This document shows positions 1 through 7,925 of a stretch of 64,000 nucleotides of DNA, piece by piece. This DNA is from Clostridia bacterium (GTDB lineage: Bacteria > Bacillota > Clostridia > Christensenellales > CAG-138): NCBI GenBank assembly GCA_003246365.1, contig QKAN01000190.1:57015-121014 (forward strand), read 5' to 3'. The notes under the pieces are model-generated. The model saw only the letters and a program-made list of their open reading frames with translations. It was not told the DNA's origin and did no database searches. The translations under genes and the position numbers were made by a program. How positions within the stretch are numbered: the first letter of the stretch is position 1; each line of letters opens with the position of its first letter.

Positions 1-1
1 T

Positions 2-388
2 ACGGTGACCGACGCGGTCGTCATCGGCTGTATGCAAGGCGTCGGTGTTCTGCCCGGCGTGTCGCGTTCCGGCAGCACGATTTCCGGTGCGCTCTTTACG
101 GGGTTAAACCGCAAAACCGCGGCGGACTTTTCCTTTCTGATGTCGATTCCGGCGATCCTTGGCGGCGCGGTGTTCGAGATTCCGGGTGCAATTGAAACTG
201 GAATGAGCGGCATGCACTGGACGACGCTCGTCGCCGGCATGATTGTTGCGGGATTGACGGGGTATTTCGCCATCAAGCTGATGATCTCCGCTGTCAAGAA
301 AAAGAAACTCTGGGGATTCGCGGCGTATACCGCCATACTCGGCGTGCTGATTCTGATTGACCAGTTCGCAACGCATCTGTTCTTCTAA
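2..388 (+). CDS. uppP: Undecaprenyl-diphosphatase UppP, C-terminal part (5' truncated by window)
   Basis: This is the C-terminal half of the membrane enzyme that dephosphorylates undecaprenyl diphosphate to recycle the lipid carrier of peptidoglycan and other wall polymers; in other bacteria its overproduction gives bacitracin resistance. The family signature PGVSRSGSTI is visible near the start of the fragment, followed by three hydrophobic segments and a short C-terminal end (ATHLFF). The reading frame is open to the left window edge, so the GTG at base 5 is not the start; about half of a typical protein of roughly 270 residues is present. A strong bidirectional terminator follows 13 bases after the stop. 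The family call is secure; the start is outside the window. Confidence 0.95.
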   Translation, partial: TVTDAVVIGCMQGVGVLPGVSRSGSTISGALFTGLNRKTAADFSFLMSIPAILGGAVFEIPGAIETGMSGMHWTTLVAGMIVAGLTGYFAIKLMISAVKKKKLWGFAAYTAILGVLILIDQFATHLFF

Positions 389-401
389 AGAAAACGCATT
401 T

Positions 402-433
402 AAAAACCGGCGGGAGCTCCCGCCGGTTTTTTT
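402..433. terminator. Bidirectional rho-independent terminator between uppP and the GNAT gene
   Basis: A near-perfect palindrome AAAAACCGGCGGGAG/CTCCCGCCGGTTTTT is followed by a T run on the plus strand and by T-rich sequence on the minus strand. It can end both the uppP transcript and the converging GNAT transcript. Confidence 0.9.
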
Positions 434-441
434 GCTTATGG

Positions 442-951
442 CTAAAGTTGAATGATATAGCGTACCGCCTGCAGCTCAATTTCGATGGTTACCGTTTGGC
501 GCGCGCCGTCGCGGCGCATACCCTGCGATTCATAAAACGAGATTGCGCGGAGATTTTCTTCCAACACCCAGCAGCAAAGATGTGTGAACCCTTGCGTGCG
601 TGCTTCGCTTTTCAGGTGTTGAAGTAAATGTTTTCCGTAGCCAAGCCGCCAAACTTCCGGCAGAAAATAGAAAAAACTGAATTCCGCCGTGTTGGTTAAA
701 TCCTGATCGCGCGTCGGGTGCAGATCCGCCGTGCCGACGGGTATGCTGTCCGCTTCCAGCAGATAACAGCGCAGGCTTGCCGTGTGGCGCAATCCTTCGG
801 CAAGCTGCCGCTCGCGCGGCAGGCGATCCAGCTTATCCAGATAGCTCTGTGGCACGATGCCCGCGTAGGCTTTTTTCCATGCAGAATTGATGATTGAGGC
901 GATAACGGGCGCATCATCGACGGAAGCGGGACGGATTTTAATTTCATTCAT
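442..951 (-). CDS. GNAT family N-acetyltransferase
   Basis: Predicted cytoplasmic GNAT acetyltransferase of about 169 residues that would transfer an acetyl group from acetyl-CoA to an unknown amine. The visible features are an N-terminal MNEIKIRPASVDDA strand, the acetyl-CoA loop region LPEVWRLGYGKHLL (an R-x-x-G-x-G/A-like segment), and the C-terminal CWVLEENLRAISFYESQGM stretch typical of the fold. I start at ATG 951 rather than the longer ORF start at 999 because AGGAGG lies just upstream of 951. It is the last gene of a minus-strand run after the antiporter, 72 bases downstream, so cotranscription is possible. The substrate cannot be inferred. Confidence 0.85.
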   Translation of the reverse strand: MNEIKIRPASVDDAPVIASIINSAWKKAYAGIVPQSYLDKLDRLPRERQLAEGLRHTASLRCYLLEADSIPVGTADLHPTRDQDLTNTAEFSFFYFLPEVWRLGYGKHLLQHLKSEARTQGFTHLCCWVLEENLRAISFYESQGMRRDGARQTVTIEIELQAVRYIIQL

Positions 952-1023
952 AATATCCTCCTGCATCTGCCGGGAACGAACCCGTCGTTGCTGCATCATT
1001 GATATTGTTTTGCGAATGCGCGG

Positions 1024-2241
1024 TTATTGCGCGGTTGGCGGAGCAACCGGCGGAACCGCGTGTTTATGTTTGGGTTCCACCTCGATTTCGCCCGCTTTAA
1101 TGAGCGAGAACTTGGTTACGATCGGGCCGACCAGCTCGTAAATTAGCGTTGCGCAGAGGATGACGGCCTGAATGGACGCGCCATATTCCGGCAGCTCGCG
1201 CACAACCAGCTGCGCAATACCGATTGCGACGCCGGCTTGCGGGATGAGCGAGAAGCCGAGATATTTTCGTATTTTATGCGATGTTTTGGAAATTGTGCAG
1301 CCGATGAACGCGCCGAAATATTTGCCCAGTACACGCGTGATAATGTACACAACGCCGATTACGCCGAGAGACGGCAAAACGGAAACGTTCAGCTCCGCGC
1401 CGGAGAGCACGAAAAACAGCATGAACAGCGGGGGCGTCCAGGCGTCCGCTTGCTCAAGCGTTTGAATCGCGTCGTCACGCAGGTTGACATAGGTTGCGCC
1501 GATTGCCATGCAGACAAGCAGATGGGACAGATTGAACTGCTGCGCAAGACCAACACCGAGCAGCACCGCCGCAATGCTGATGGTAAGGCGGTTGGCACGA
1601 CTCTTGAAAAACCGGTTGGAGAGCGCGACCAGCAATCCGATAACCGCGCCGCCGCCGAGTGAGAATACGATTTCCAATACGGGATCGACGATGGTGGTCA
1701 TCACGTTGAATGCTTCGCCGTTTTGAATCATTTTCGCAACAGAGACCGAAAGCGCATAGGCCATGAGCCCGATCGCGTCGTCCATCGCAACGACGGGCAG
1801 CAATGTGCTGGTCAGTTCGCCCTTTGCGTGATATTGCCGAACGACAAGCAGCGTTGCCGCAGGCGCAGTCGCCGCGGCAATTGCGCCGAGGCAGAGCGCC
1901 ATCGGAACCGGAAACCCGAGCAAGCTCACAACGACGTCAACCAGAATTACGGCGCCGAGCGCTTCGCAAGCCGTGATGACGAGAATCTTGCTGCCGATTG
2001 CCCGGATATGCGCGAGTTTAAATTCACTGCCGATGGAAAAGGCGATAAAGCCCAGCGCCGCGACGGTGATGACGTCCAGCGTTGCAAGCGCATCGACGGA
2101 GATCAGTTTGAAACAATACGGTCCGATCAAAAGACCCGCAACAAGGTATCCCGTTACGTTCGGAAGATTGACTAGTTTGGCGACGCGGGTTAAAAGAAGT
2201 CCCGCGATCATGGCAAGAGAAATAATGAATAACGTATGCAT
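1024..2241 (-). CDS. Cation:proton antiporter, CPA2/KefB-like
   Basis: Polytopic membrane protein of 405 residues with about 12 hydrophobic segments, resembling the Na+(K+)/H+ exchanger domain of CPA2 transporters. It would exchange monovalent cations for protons. Supporting stretches are the N-terminal NVTGYLVAGLLIGP motif, the intramembrane acidic segment VVAMDDAIGLMAYAL and the GAIAAATAPAATL segment before it. There is no C-terminal RCK/TrkA domain; the protein ends in a short proline-rich tail. The start codon lies one base after the stop of the PII-like gene (TAACATG), implying translational coupling and making the PII-like protein the obvious candidate regulator. The ion specificity is not readable from sequence. 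Confidence 0.88.
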   Translation of the reverse strand: MHTLFIISLAMIAGLLLTRVAKLVNLPNVTGYLVAGLLIGPYCFKLISVDALATLDVITVAALGFIAFSIGSEFKLAHIRAIGSKILVITACEALGAVILVDVVVSLLGFPVPMALCLGAIAAATAPAATLLVVRQYHAKGELTSTLLPVVAMDDAIGLMAYALSVSVAKMIQNGEAFNVMTTIVDPVLEIVFSLGGGAVIGLLVALSNRFFKSRANRLTISIAAVLLGVGLAQQFNLSHLLVCMAIGATYVNLRDDAIQTLEQADAWTPPLFMLFFVLSGAELNVSVLPSLGVIGVVYIITRVLGKYFGAFIGCTISKTSHKIRKYLGFSLIPQAGVAIGIAQLVVRELPEYGASIQAVILCATLIYELVGPIVTKFSLIKAGEIEVEPKHKHAVPPVAPPTAQ

Positions 2242-2242
2242 G

Positions 2243-2590
2243 TTACTTGTGCGAAACTCCTTCCCAGTTCATAACCGGCACGGTGAAAAAGATACCGGTA
2301 TTCGGGCCGTGAAGATCTCCAGCAACGCTGTGAATAATGTCTTTCACAAGGGGAACGTCTTCGTCTTTCAGCACGATCAATATCATCTTGTTCGTTTGAC
2401 GGCAGGGGTTGATGAACTGACGAAGCGAGCCGAAAATCGGCGGGGCGTCTTCCGCGTTGCATTCGCTCAGCGTGGTGAGCATACCTTGGCAGTCGACAAC
2501 GCTTGCGCCTTTTAACCCGGCTTCCATCATTTTGGTAAAAATCGGCGTAACGCTTTCCTCATGGTTGGTGATATGGACAAAGAGCTGCAT
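2243..2590 (-). CDS. Small PII-like protein, probable regulator of the antiporter
   Basis: A 115-residue protein with alternating strand/helix pattern fitting a ferredoxin-like PII-type fold (MQLFVHITNHEESVTPIF at the start, MILIVLKDEDVPLVKDII in the middle, a C-terminal TGIFFTVPV strand). Classical PII T-loop and uridylylation features are not evident, so GlnB-type nitrogen signalling should not be assumed. PII-like proteins encoded beside transporters are known to bind nucleotides or small ligands and gate the partner. Here the stop codon is one base from the antiporter start. A TTGACA/TAGTTT promoter lies upstream. Family assignment is by pattern only and should be checked by structure prediction. 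Confidence 0.7.
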   Translation of the reverse strand: MQLFVHITNHEESVTPIFTKMMEAGLKGASVVDCQGMLTTLSECNAEDAPPIFGSLRQFINPCRQTNKMILIVLKDEDVPLVKDIIHSVAGDLHGPNTGIFFTVPVMNWEGVSHK

Positions 2591-2690
2591 AGACCCGTCT
2601 CCTTTTCAGCGACGCAGGCGTTTTTTGTGTTGGAGCAATCGCCTTTTCGCGCCGCATTATTCGATGTGTTTTCGACTTGGTAACAATAGA

Positions 2691-2719
2691 AAACTACGCC
2701 GATTTACCGCGTTTGTCAA
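2691..2719 (-). promoter_or_regulatory. Sigma-A type promoter for the PII-like/antiporter operon
   Basis: On the minus strand TTGACA is followed after 17 bases by TAGTTT. The -35 is perfect and the -10 weak. The expected start site is about 90 bases before the PII-like ATG. Confidence 0.5.
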
Positions 2720-2720
2720 T

Positions 2721-2747
2721 AGACGCACGCGTGTTGCGCGTGCGTCT
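2721..2747. terminator. Perfect 11-bp hairpin after the OB/HD gene
   Basis: AGACGCACGCG-TGTTG-CGCGTGCGTCT forms a perfect stem between the end of the OB/HD gene and the PII operon promoter. There is no clean T run on the minus strand, so termination is likely but not certain; the hairpin also abuts the -35 box of the next operon. Confidence 0.55.
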
Positions 2748-2782
2748 AAATGATTTAACCGTATTCTATTATTTTATTTGGT

Positions 2783-3760
2783 TTACTTGCTTTCGCCGCG
2801 TTTCAGGTGCCCGTGACCGTGGCAATAAATCTGGCGGTTGTCCAGCGCCCACTGCCGCTCGGAAAATGCGCCGACGGATACACCGGAGAGCGCATCAAAC
2901 ATTTCATACATCTTGCTGTCGAGCAAGTCGATTTCTGCGAGCACTTCCGCCTCCGGAAACATTGGCAGTTTCGGACTGCCAAACTCCGCCTGTCCGTGAT
3001 GCGCCAGCAGCATGTGCTCCACCAGCATTGCGGTTTCTTCCGGCACGCCGAGCATTTCGCAGGCGGCGGAAACATCCGATATGCCGATGGATATATGTCC
3101 GACCAGTTGCCCGCGTGCGGTGTATCCGCTCGCGATGCCAAGCTCGCCGGTTTCCAATTCCTTGAGTTTGCCGATATCGTGCAGAATTGCGCCGGTATAA
3201 ATCAAATCCCCGTCCAGCGCGGGATAGATGTCGATGATGGACTTGGCGAGTTTCGTCAGCGTCCAGGTGTGGTGCAGCAGACCGCCGCGCGTTGCGTGAT
3301 GCAGCTTGACCGCAGCGGGGAAAAACAGAAGTTTGTCTTTGTTTTCCCGCATGATGTATTGCACCAACCGTCTTAAGTCGTCGTCCTGAAACTTTTCCGC
3401 AAGCGAAAACAGCTCGTCGAACAGCCATTCCGGATCAAACGGCGAACACGGCAGCAGTTTGGACATATCAACATCGTCCTCCGGCGTTACGCGGCGGATT
3501 TTGTCGATTTTGAGTTGTTCTGTGTCTTTCCAGATATTGATTGATCCGCGCACTTTGATGACGTCGTCCGGATCATAGGTGCCGTGCAGTTCTTTGCTGT
3601 AGTCCCAGAGTTTCGCGGCGCAGTCGCCTTCGCTGTCCGCAACGATTAAATCGAGGTATTCGGTTCCTTTTATATTGGTTTTTACGCTTACGCTTTTGAT
3701 GAGGCAGAATCCCTCGAATGTTTGTCCGTTGCTTTCGTTGAGTAAACGCATGCGGCTCAT
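2783..3760 (-). CDS. OB-fold/HD-domain protein, YhaM-like 3'-5' exoribonuclease
   Basis: About 325 residues with an N-terminal OB-fold nucleic-acid binding region (GFCLIKSVSVKTN through VIKVRGSINIWKD) and a C-terminal HD metal-dependent phosphohydrolase domain. The HD signature includes LLHHTWTLTKLAKSI, GAILHDIGKLKE and HMLLAHHG. This architecture is that of YhaM, a 3'-5' exoribonuclease of Gram-positive bacteria involved in RNA turnover. Length matches the family (about 315 residues). I start at ATG 3760 because CCAGGGGG lies at a suitable distance; the track ORF start at 3790 lacks one. It is divergent from mnmG with separate promoters, and a hairpin follows the stop. Confidence 0.85.
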   Translation of the reverse strand: MSRMRLLNESNGQTFEGFCLIKSVSVKTNIKGTEYLDLIVADSEGDCAAKLWDYSKELHGTYDPDDVIKVRGSINIWKDTEQLKIDKIRRVTPEDDVDMSKLLPCSPFDPEWLFDELFSLAEKFQDDDLRRLVQYIMRENKDKLLFFPAAVKLHHATRGGLLHHTWTLTKLAKSIIDIYPALDGDLIYTGAILHDIGKLKELETGELGIASGYTARGQLVGHISIGISDVSAACEMLGVPEETAMLVEHMLLAHHGQAEFGSPKLPMFPEAEVLAEIDLLDSKMYEMFDALSGVSVGAFSERQWALDNRQIYCHGHGHLKRGESK

Positions 3761-3805
3761 GATTGTTTTCCCCCTGGTCATTTGGCGCAATCACGCCTTT
3801 TTCTT

Positions 3806-3814
3806 AGTATAGCA
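3806..3814 (-). promoter_or_regulatory. Extended -10 promoter for the YhaM-like gene
   Basis: TGCTATACT on the minus strand matches an extended -10 element; a TTGCGC lies 19 bases upstream of the hexamer. It sits about 45 bases before the chosen start. Confidence 0.5.
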
Positions 3815-3887
3815 TACTCCCGTCCGCCCCGCGCAACCTTTCGCGCAATCCGCCGCGTTGCCAGCAACCGCCTTGTGTGGTAAAATG

Positions 3888-3896
3888 CGCGTGTGC
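3888..3896 (+). promoter_or_regulatory. Extended -10 promoter for mnmG-rsmG
   Basis: TGTGGTAAAAT provides a TGn extended -10 (TGGTAAAAT) about 35 bases before the mnmG start. No convincing -35 is seen at the expected spacing. Confidence 0.5.
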
Positions 3897-3932
3897 ATGG
3901 ACGCGGGACGATATTGATCGCGTCCAAAAGGA

Positions 3933-5849
3933 ATGGAACAAAGAAACCAAATGACATTTGATTCGCAAATTTACGACATCGTCGTTATCGGCGCGGGGCA
4001 CGCGGGGGTGGAAGCATCGCTTGCCTGCGCACGAATGGGGCAAAAGACGCTTCTATTAACATTAAACCTTGACTCGGTGGGGCTTATGCCCTGCAATCCG
4101 GCCATTGGCGGCACAGGAAAGGGGCATCTCGTGCGCGAGATTGACGCGCTCGGCGGAGAGATGGGTCTTGCCGCGGATGATACGCTGATTCAGATGCGCA
4201 TGCTCAACACCGGCAAAGGTCCGGCGGTGCATTCTCTGCGCGCGCAGATGGACAAACGCCGCTATCACGAGCGCGTGAAGCGCGCGATGGAAGAACAGGA
4301 AAACCTCACCCTCGTGCAAGGCGAGGCGAGCCGCTTTCGTACAGAAGGCGGACGCATCAGCGGAGTAGAGACCGCGGAAGGGTTTGTCTATGAGTGCCGC
4401 GCGGCTGTCGTCTGCGCGGGCGTTTATATGAAGAGCCGGATTCTCATCGGCGAGCTCGCGCGAAACAGCGGTCCCGCTGGATTGCTGCGGAGCGAAACGC
4501 TCTCGGATGCGCTCAAGGAACTCGGCGTTCCGTTGCAGCGGTTTAAAACGGGTACGCCCGCGCGCGTCAACGGATTAACACTCGATTACAACGAAATGGA
4601 ACGGCAGGACGGTGATGTACCGATGCCCGCGTTTTCGTTTCTCAACGGTAGACTGGAACGCGAACAGACGCCGTGCTATTTAACCTATACCAACGACGAA
4701 ACGCACCGCGTAATACTGGAAAATCTGCATCGTTCTGCCATGTACAGCGGAAAGATCAACGCGACGGGCACGCGATATTGTCCCAGCATCGAGGACAAGC
4801 TTGTTCGCTTTGCGGACAAGGAACGGCACCAGATTTTTATCGAACCGGAAGGAAACACGACCAACGAAATGTATGTACAGGGCATGAGCACGAGCCTGCC
4901 GGGCGAAGTGCAGATTGCGATGCTGCGCACCATGCCGGGATTGCACCGCTGCGAAGTGATGCGCCTTGGCTATGCGATTGAATACGACTGCATCGATCCG
5001 ACTGCGTTGGATGCTTCGCTGAATGTGCGCGCCGTGCCCGGTCTCTATCTGGCGGGACAGGTGAACGGCACAAGCGGATATGAGGAAGCCGCCGCGCAAG
5101 GTCTGCTCGCGGGCATCAATGCCGCGTTCTACTGCCGCGGGGAAGAACCGCTGACCCTCGGGCGCGATGAAGCATATCTTGGCGTACTGGTGGACGATCT
5201 TTCGGTCAAAGGAACGCCGGAACCGTATCGCATGATGACGTCGAGATGCGAATACCGTCTGCTGCTCCGACAGGACAATGCGGACGATCGGCTGACGCAC
5301 AAATCTCTGCGCACGGGGTTAATCTCCGCCGAGCGGTACGAGCGATTGATGCAAAAGCGCGAACGCGTAGAAACCGCATTGCTCTCTCTCGAAAAAAACG
5401 CGCCGCCGACGGAAACGCTCAAACAGCTTTTGATCGATCGCGGAGAGAGCGTGCCGCAAAATGGCGTAAAGTTATTCGATTTGCTCAAGCGCACAAACAT
5501 CCGCTATACCGATTTGCTTTCGATCTTCGATTCGCTTTCCCCGCTGGATTGGGAAACGGAAGAGCGCGTGGAAACCCTTGCGCGATATGACGGATATATC
5601 CAGAAACAGCAGGAGCAGGTCAACCGCAGCCGCGCGCTGGAAAACACGCCGCTGCCGCAGGACATCGACTATCTGACGCTGGACGGGCTTCGGTTGGAAG
5701 CGCGCCAGAAGCTCAACAAACATAAACCCGCGAACATCGGCATGGCGGGGCGCATCTCCGGCGTTACGCCGGCGGACGTAAACGTGCTGCTGATCTACCT
5801 GAAGCGCGGGTTTCACGCCGCGGAACCGAAAGGGGAGGAACGCGCTTGA
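3933..5849 (+). CDS. mnmG: tRNA uridine-34 5-carboxymethylaminomethyl modification enzyme MnmG (GidA)
   Basis: FAD-binding enzyme that, with MnmE, installs the carboxymethylaminomethyl group on U34 of certain tRNAs in the cytoplasm. The dinucleotide-binding motif VVIGAGHAGVEASLA is at the N-terminus; other family signatures are NPAIGGTGKGHL, GTRYCPSIEDKLVRF, GQVNGTSGYEEAAAQGL, and a C-terminal NIGMAGRISGVTPADV helical domain that contacts MnmE. Length (638 residues) is normal. The annotated ATG at 3933 has AAGGA almost touching it; an in-frame ATG at 3951 is an equally possible start. The gene overlaps rsmG by TTGA, the usual mnmG-rsmG arrangement. MnmE is not in this window. Confidence 0.97.
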   Translation: MEQRNQMTFDSQIYDIVVIGAGHAGVEASLACARMGQKTLLLTLNLDSVGLMPCNPAIGGTGKGHLVREIDALGGEMGLAADDTLIQMRMLNTGKGPAVHSLRAQMDKRRYHERVKRAMEEQENLTLVQGEASRFRTEGGRISGVETAEGFVYECRAAVVCAGVYMKSRILIGELARNSGPAGLLRSETLSDALKELGVPLQRFKTGTPARVNGLTLDYNEMERQDGDVPMPAFSFLNGRLEREQTPCYLTYTNDETHRVILENLHRSAMYSGKINATGTRYCPSIEDKLVRFADKERHQIFIEPEGNTTNEMYVQGMSTSLPGEVQIAMLRTMPGLHRCEVMRLGYAIEYDCIDPTALDASLNVRAVPGLYLAGQVNGTSGYEEAAAQGLLAGINAAFYCRGEEPLTLGRDEAYLGVLVDDLSVKGTPEPYRMMTSRCEYRLLLRQDNADDRLTHKSLRTGLISAERYERLMQKRERVETALLSLEKNAPPTETLKQLLIDRGESVPQNGVKLFDLLKRTNIRYTDLLSIFDSLSPLDWETEERVETLARYDGYIQKQQEQVNRSRALENTPLPQDIDYLTLDGLRLEARQKLNKHKPANIGMAGRISGVTPADVNVLLIYLKRGFHAAEPKGEERA

Positions 5850-6526
5850 TTCAAGAATTGCTATCACCGCTGCGTCCCGACCTGAAACCGGAGCAGTTAA
5901 ATCAGTTTGAAACCTATTTCAATATGCTCGCGGACTGGAACACGCGGGTAAACCTCACCGCGATTACCGACCCGGAAGGCGTTGTAAAAAAGCACTTTTT
6001 GGATTCGCTTGCCGCGGAACCATACTTAAAACCTGGTGCGCGCGTGATCGACGTCGGCACCGGTGCGGGGTTTCCCGGCGTGCCGCTGCTGATTGTGCGG
6101 CCGGATCTGAAAGTGACGCTGATGGACAGCCTGCAAAAACGGCTTGTATTTCTGGAAGCGCTATTAAATGAGCTAGGGTTATCGGCGGAGCGCGTACATG
6201 CGCGGGCCGAGGACGCAGGACAAAACCCGCTGTATCGGGAAAAATTTGACGTTGCGTTGACGCGCGCGGTGTCCGGCCTGCCCGCGCTTTGCGAACTGAC
6301 GCTGCCGCTGGTCAAAGTCGGCGGAATCAGCATTGCGTATAAGGGCGATGCAGAAGAAGAACTTCAGTCGGCAAACAATGCGCTGCAAATATTGCATGCA
6401 ACGGCGGAGCGCGTTTCGGTTTCTTCCGATTATGGTGCGCGGGAATTGGTTGTTTTAACGAAACACGGAGCAACACCGAAGCAATATCCCAGGAAAGCCG
6501 GAACGCCTTCGAAGAAACCGTTATAA
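5846..6526 (+). CDS. rsmG: 16S rRNA (guanine-527-N7)-methyltransferase RsmG (GidB)
   Basis: SAM-dependent methyltransferase that makes m7G527 in 16S rRNA; loss in other species gives low-level streptomycin resistance. Recognised by NLTAITDPEGVVKKHFLDSL and the SAM-binding VIDVGTGAGFPGVPL motif. Length of 226 residues is typical. Translation starts at TTG, overlapping the mnmG TGA, with AGGGGAGGA 6-7 bases upstream, which decides the start. The C-terminal end carries a basic tail (PRKAGTPSKKP). Translational coupling to mnmG is expected from the 4-base overlap. Confidence 0.97.
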   Translation: MIQELLSPLRPDLKPEQLNQFETYFNMLADWNTRVNLTAITDPEGVVKKHFLDSLAAEPYLKPGARVIDVGTGAGFPGVPLLIVRPDLKVTLMDSLQKRLVFLEALLNELGLSAERVHARAEDAGQNPLYREKFDVALTRAVSGLPALCELTLPLVKVGGISIAYKGDAEEELQSANNALQILHATAERVSVSSDYGARELVVLTKHGATPKQYPRKAGTPSKKPL

Positions 6527-6593
6527 AAGCTTATATTATTCGAAACAAAATAGAAGAATTAATTTTGAAGTACTTGCTATAAAGGAAAAAGAG

Positions 6594-7598
6594 TTGGAGA
6601 GAAAAACTGCCGCAAAAAAAGCATCTCAAACACGAAATGCGAAAATGACAACCGCATCGATTACGGCCGGCGTTGCCGGCCTTCTTCTCGCCGCCTGGCT
6701 TATCTATGGCACGGTGAGCATCGATCCCTTTCTTTGGGGAATTTTTACGGAAGAGATGATCGCCGCGCTCTGCGCGCTGTTTGCGTTGAGACTGTTGTGC
6801 TTTTTGCGGTTCCCCAAATGGATAACGATCGCCTCGGTAGCGGTGCTGCCCGCCGTAATTGCGCTATACGGGGCGCTTTCGCTGCCGGAAGATATCGCGG
6901 GTTTTCTTCGTGCGCTTTGTCTGGCATCCGCGGTGCTGTTTGCTCTGATGGCTGCAACAGAATTGGACAATAAGCCGGACGGGGTGTTGCTTTCGGCGGT
7001 GTTTGCTGCGGTTTGCATGCCGGTACTGCTTTCTGCTCAAACGAGGTTGATTGACGAAATGATGCGCGCGTTGGTGATGGGCGGCATCTATTTGAGCGTT
7101 TTAGCGCTGCGCCGGAAATCAACGGGTATTGCGGCGCTTGCGTCTGTGCCGGTTGCGCTTGCGGGCGCGGCGGGATTTTACGCCGCGTTTGCCGGACTCG
7201 GAACAGGAATCGGACTGCTGTTGCTTGCGCCGAAACGGAAACGAAGCGGATGGGTGTTGGCTGCCGTATTGTTGGTTGCGCTGCCGGTTGCGGTTCGGCT
7301 TTTTGCAGGCGCACTGTTGCCGGAATCGAATATGATATTTGCGCAAAACACGGCAGTTGCGGGTGCGTTTACGGAATTGGTGAAAACGCATTTGCTGCGC
7401 GCGCTTGCGCTGGGACTTTTGCTGATATCGATCCGATTTTTTATTCGGCGGGAAGACGCGGCGATTCCCTTGGTTCTTGCGCTGGCGGGTTGTGCTGTGT
7501 TTCGACTTTTGTTTTTCGCCATTGCGCCGGATGTCTGGATGGATGCGCTCCCGCTTTGCGTGCTTGCCGGCGTAGGCGTGGCAAAGACCGCTCGCTGA
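6594..7598 (+). CDS. Hypothetical polytopic membrane protein
   Basis: I do not recognise a family. The 334-residue product has a basic N-terminus (MERKTAAKKASQTRNAK) followed by about nine or ten hydrophobic segments rich in Ala and Leu, so it is an integral membrane protein with the N-terminus likely cytoplasmic. There are few polar residues in loops and no catalytic motif I can name. The start is TTG with AAAGGA eight bases upstream. It lies 67 bases after rsmG and may be read from the same transcript; a terminator follows. In related organisms noc/parAB often follow rsmG; they are absent here. Being next to three GT-C proteins hints at envelope work, but that is only context. Confidence 0.75.
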   Translation: MERKTAAKKASQTRNAKMTTASITAGVAGLLLAAWLIYGTVSIDPFLWGIFTEEMIAALCALFALRLLCFLRFPKWITIASVAVLPAVIALYGALSLPEDIAGFLRALCLASAVLFALMAATELDNKPDGVLLSAVFAAVCMPVLLSAQTRLIDEMMRALVMGGIYLSVLALRRKSTGIAALASVPVALAGAAGFYAAFAGLGTGIGLLLLAPKRKRSGWVLAAVLLVALPVAVRLFAGALLPESNMIFAQNTAVAGAFTELVKTHLLRALALGLLLISIRFFIRREDAAIPLVLALAGCAVFRLLFFAIAPDVWMDALPLCVLAGVGVAKTAR

Positions 7599-7638
7599 CC
7601 GGCTTGTTGACTTTGAAAAGACATAATCTGTTCTTGAT

Positions 7639-7662
7639 AACGCCGCATTTCGCGGCGTTTTA
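7639..7662 (+). terminator. Rho-independent terminator
   Basis: AACGCCGC-ATTTC-GCGGCGTT followed by TTAT, 40 bases after the membrane protein stop; it separates that gene from the GT-C operon. Confidence 0.8.
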
Positions 7663-7733
7663 TCGCATAGAATAGTTACGAAATCTATCGCCGGGAAAAA
7701 ACGCGTTAGAAACGTCCAATGTACTGCTTGATT

Positions 7734-7762
7734 TTGTTTTACAGTCGGCTCGGTGGTATAAT
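7734..7762 (+). promoter_or_regulatory. Promoter of the GT-C triplet operon
   Basis: TTGTTT, 17 bases, then TATAAT preceded by TGG (an extended -10). The predicted transcript starts near base 7769 and has a leader of about 155 bases. Confidence 0.75.
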
Positions 7763-7769
7763 GCTTGTA

Positions 7770-7925
7770 AAGCGAATTGGAAATACAAAAATGCGACTGA
7801 TTTCAGATGGGATATTGCTGGATGCCAAACCTAGATAGAATCATGATTCGTGGAGCGATCAATGATCGCCTGATATCGACTAATAGCCATCGATATTCCG
7901 CGTCGCTCAGAGGAAAAAGAATGAT
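7770..7925 (+). other. Structured 5' leader of the GT-C operon (part of the 327-base gene-free stretch 7599-7925)
   Basis: The gene-free stretch 7599-7925 contains the terminator and promoter listed here plus this leader. The leader holds two inverted repeats, GCGATC-AAT-GATCGC and ATATCGA-CTAATAGCCA-TCGATAT, just before the AGAGGAAAAAGA ribosome site. I do not recognise a riboswitch class and see no intrinsic terminator in the leader. Confidence 0.4.
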
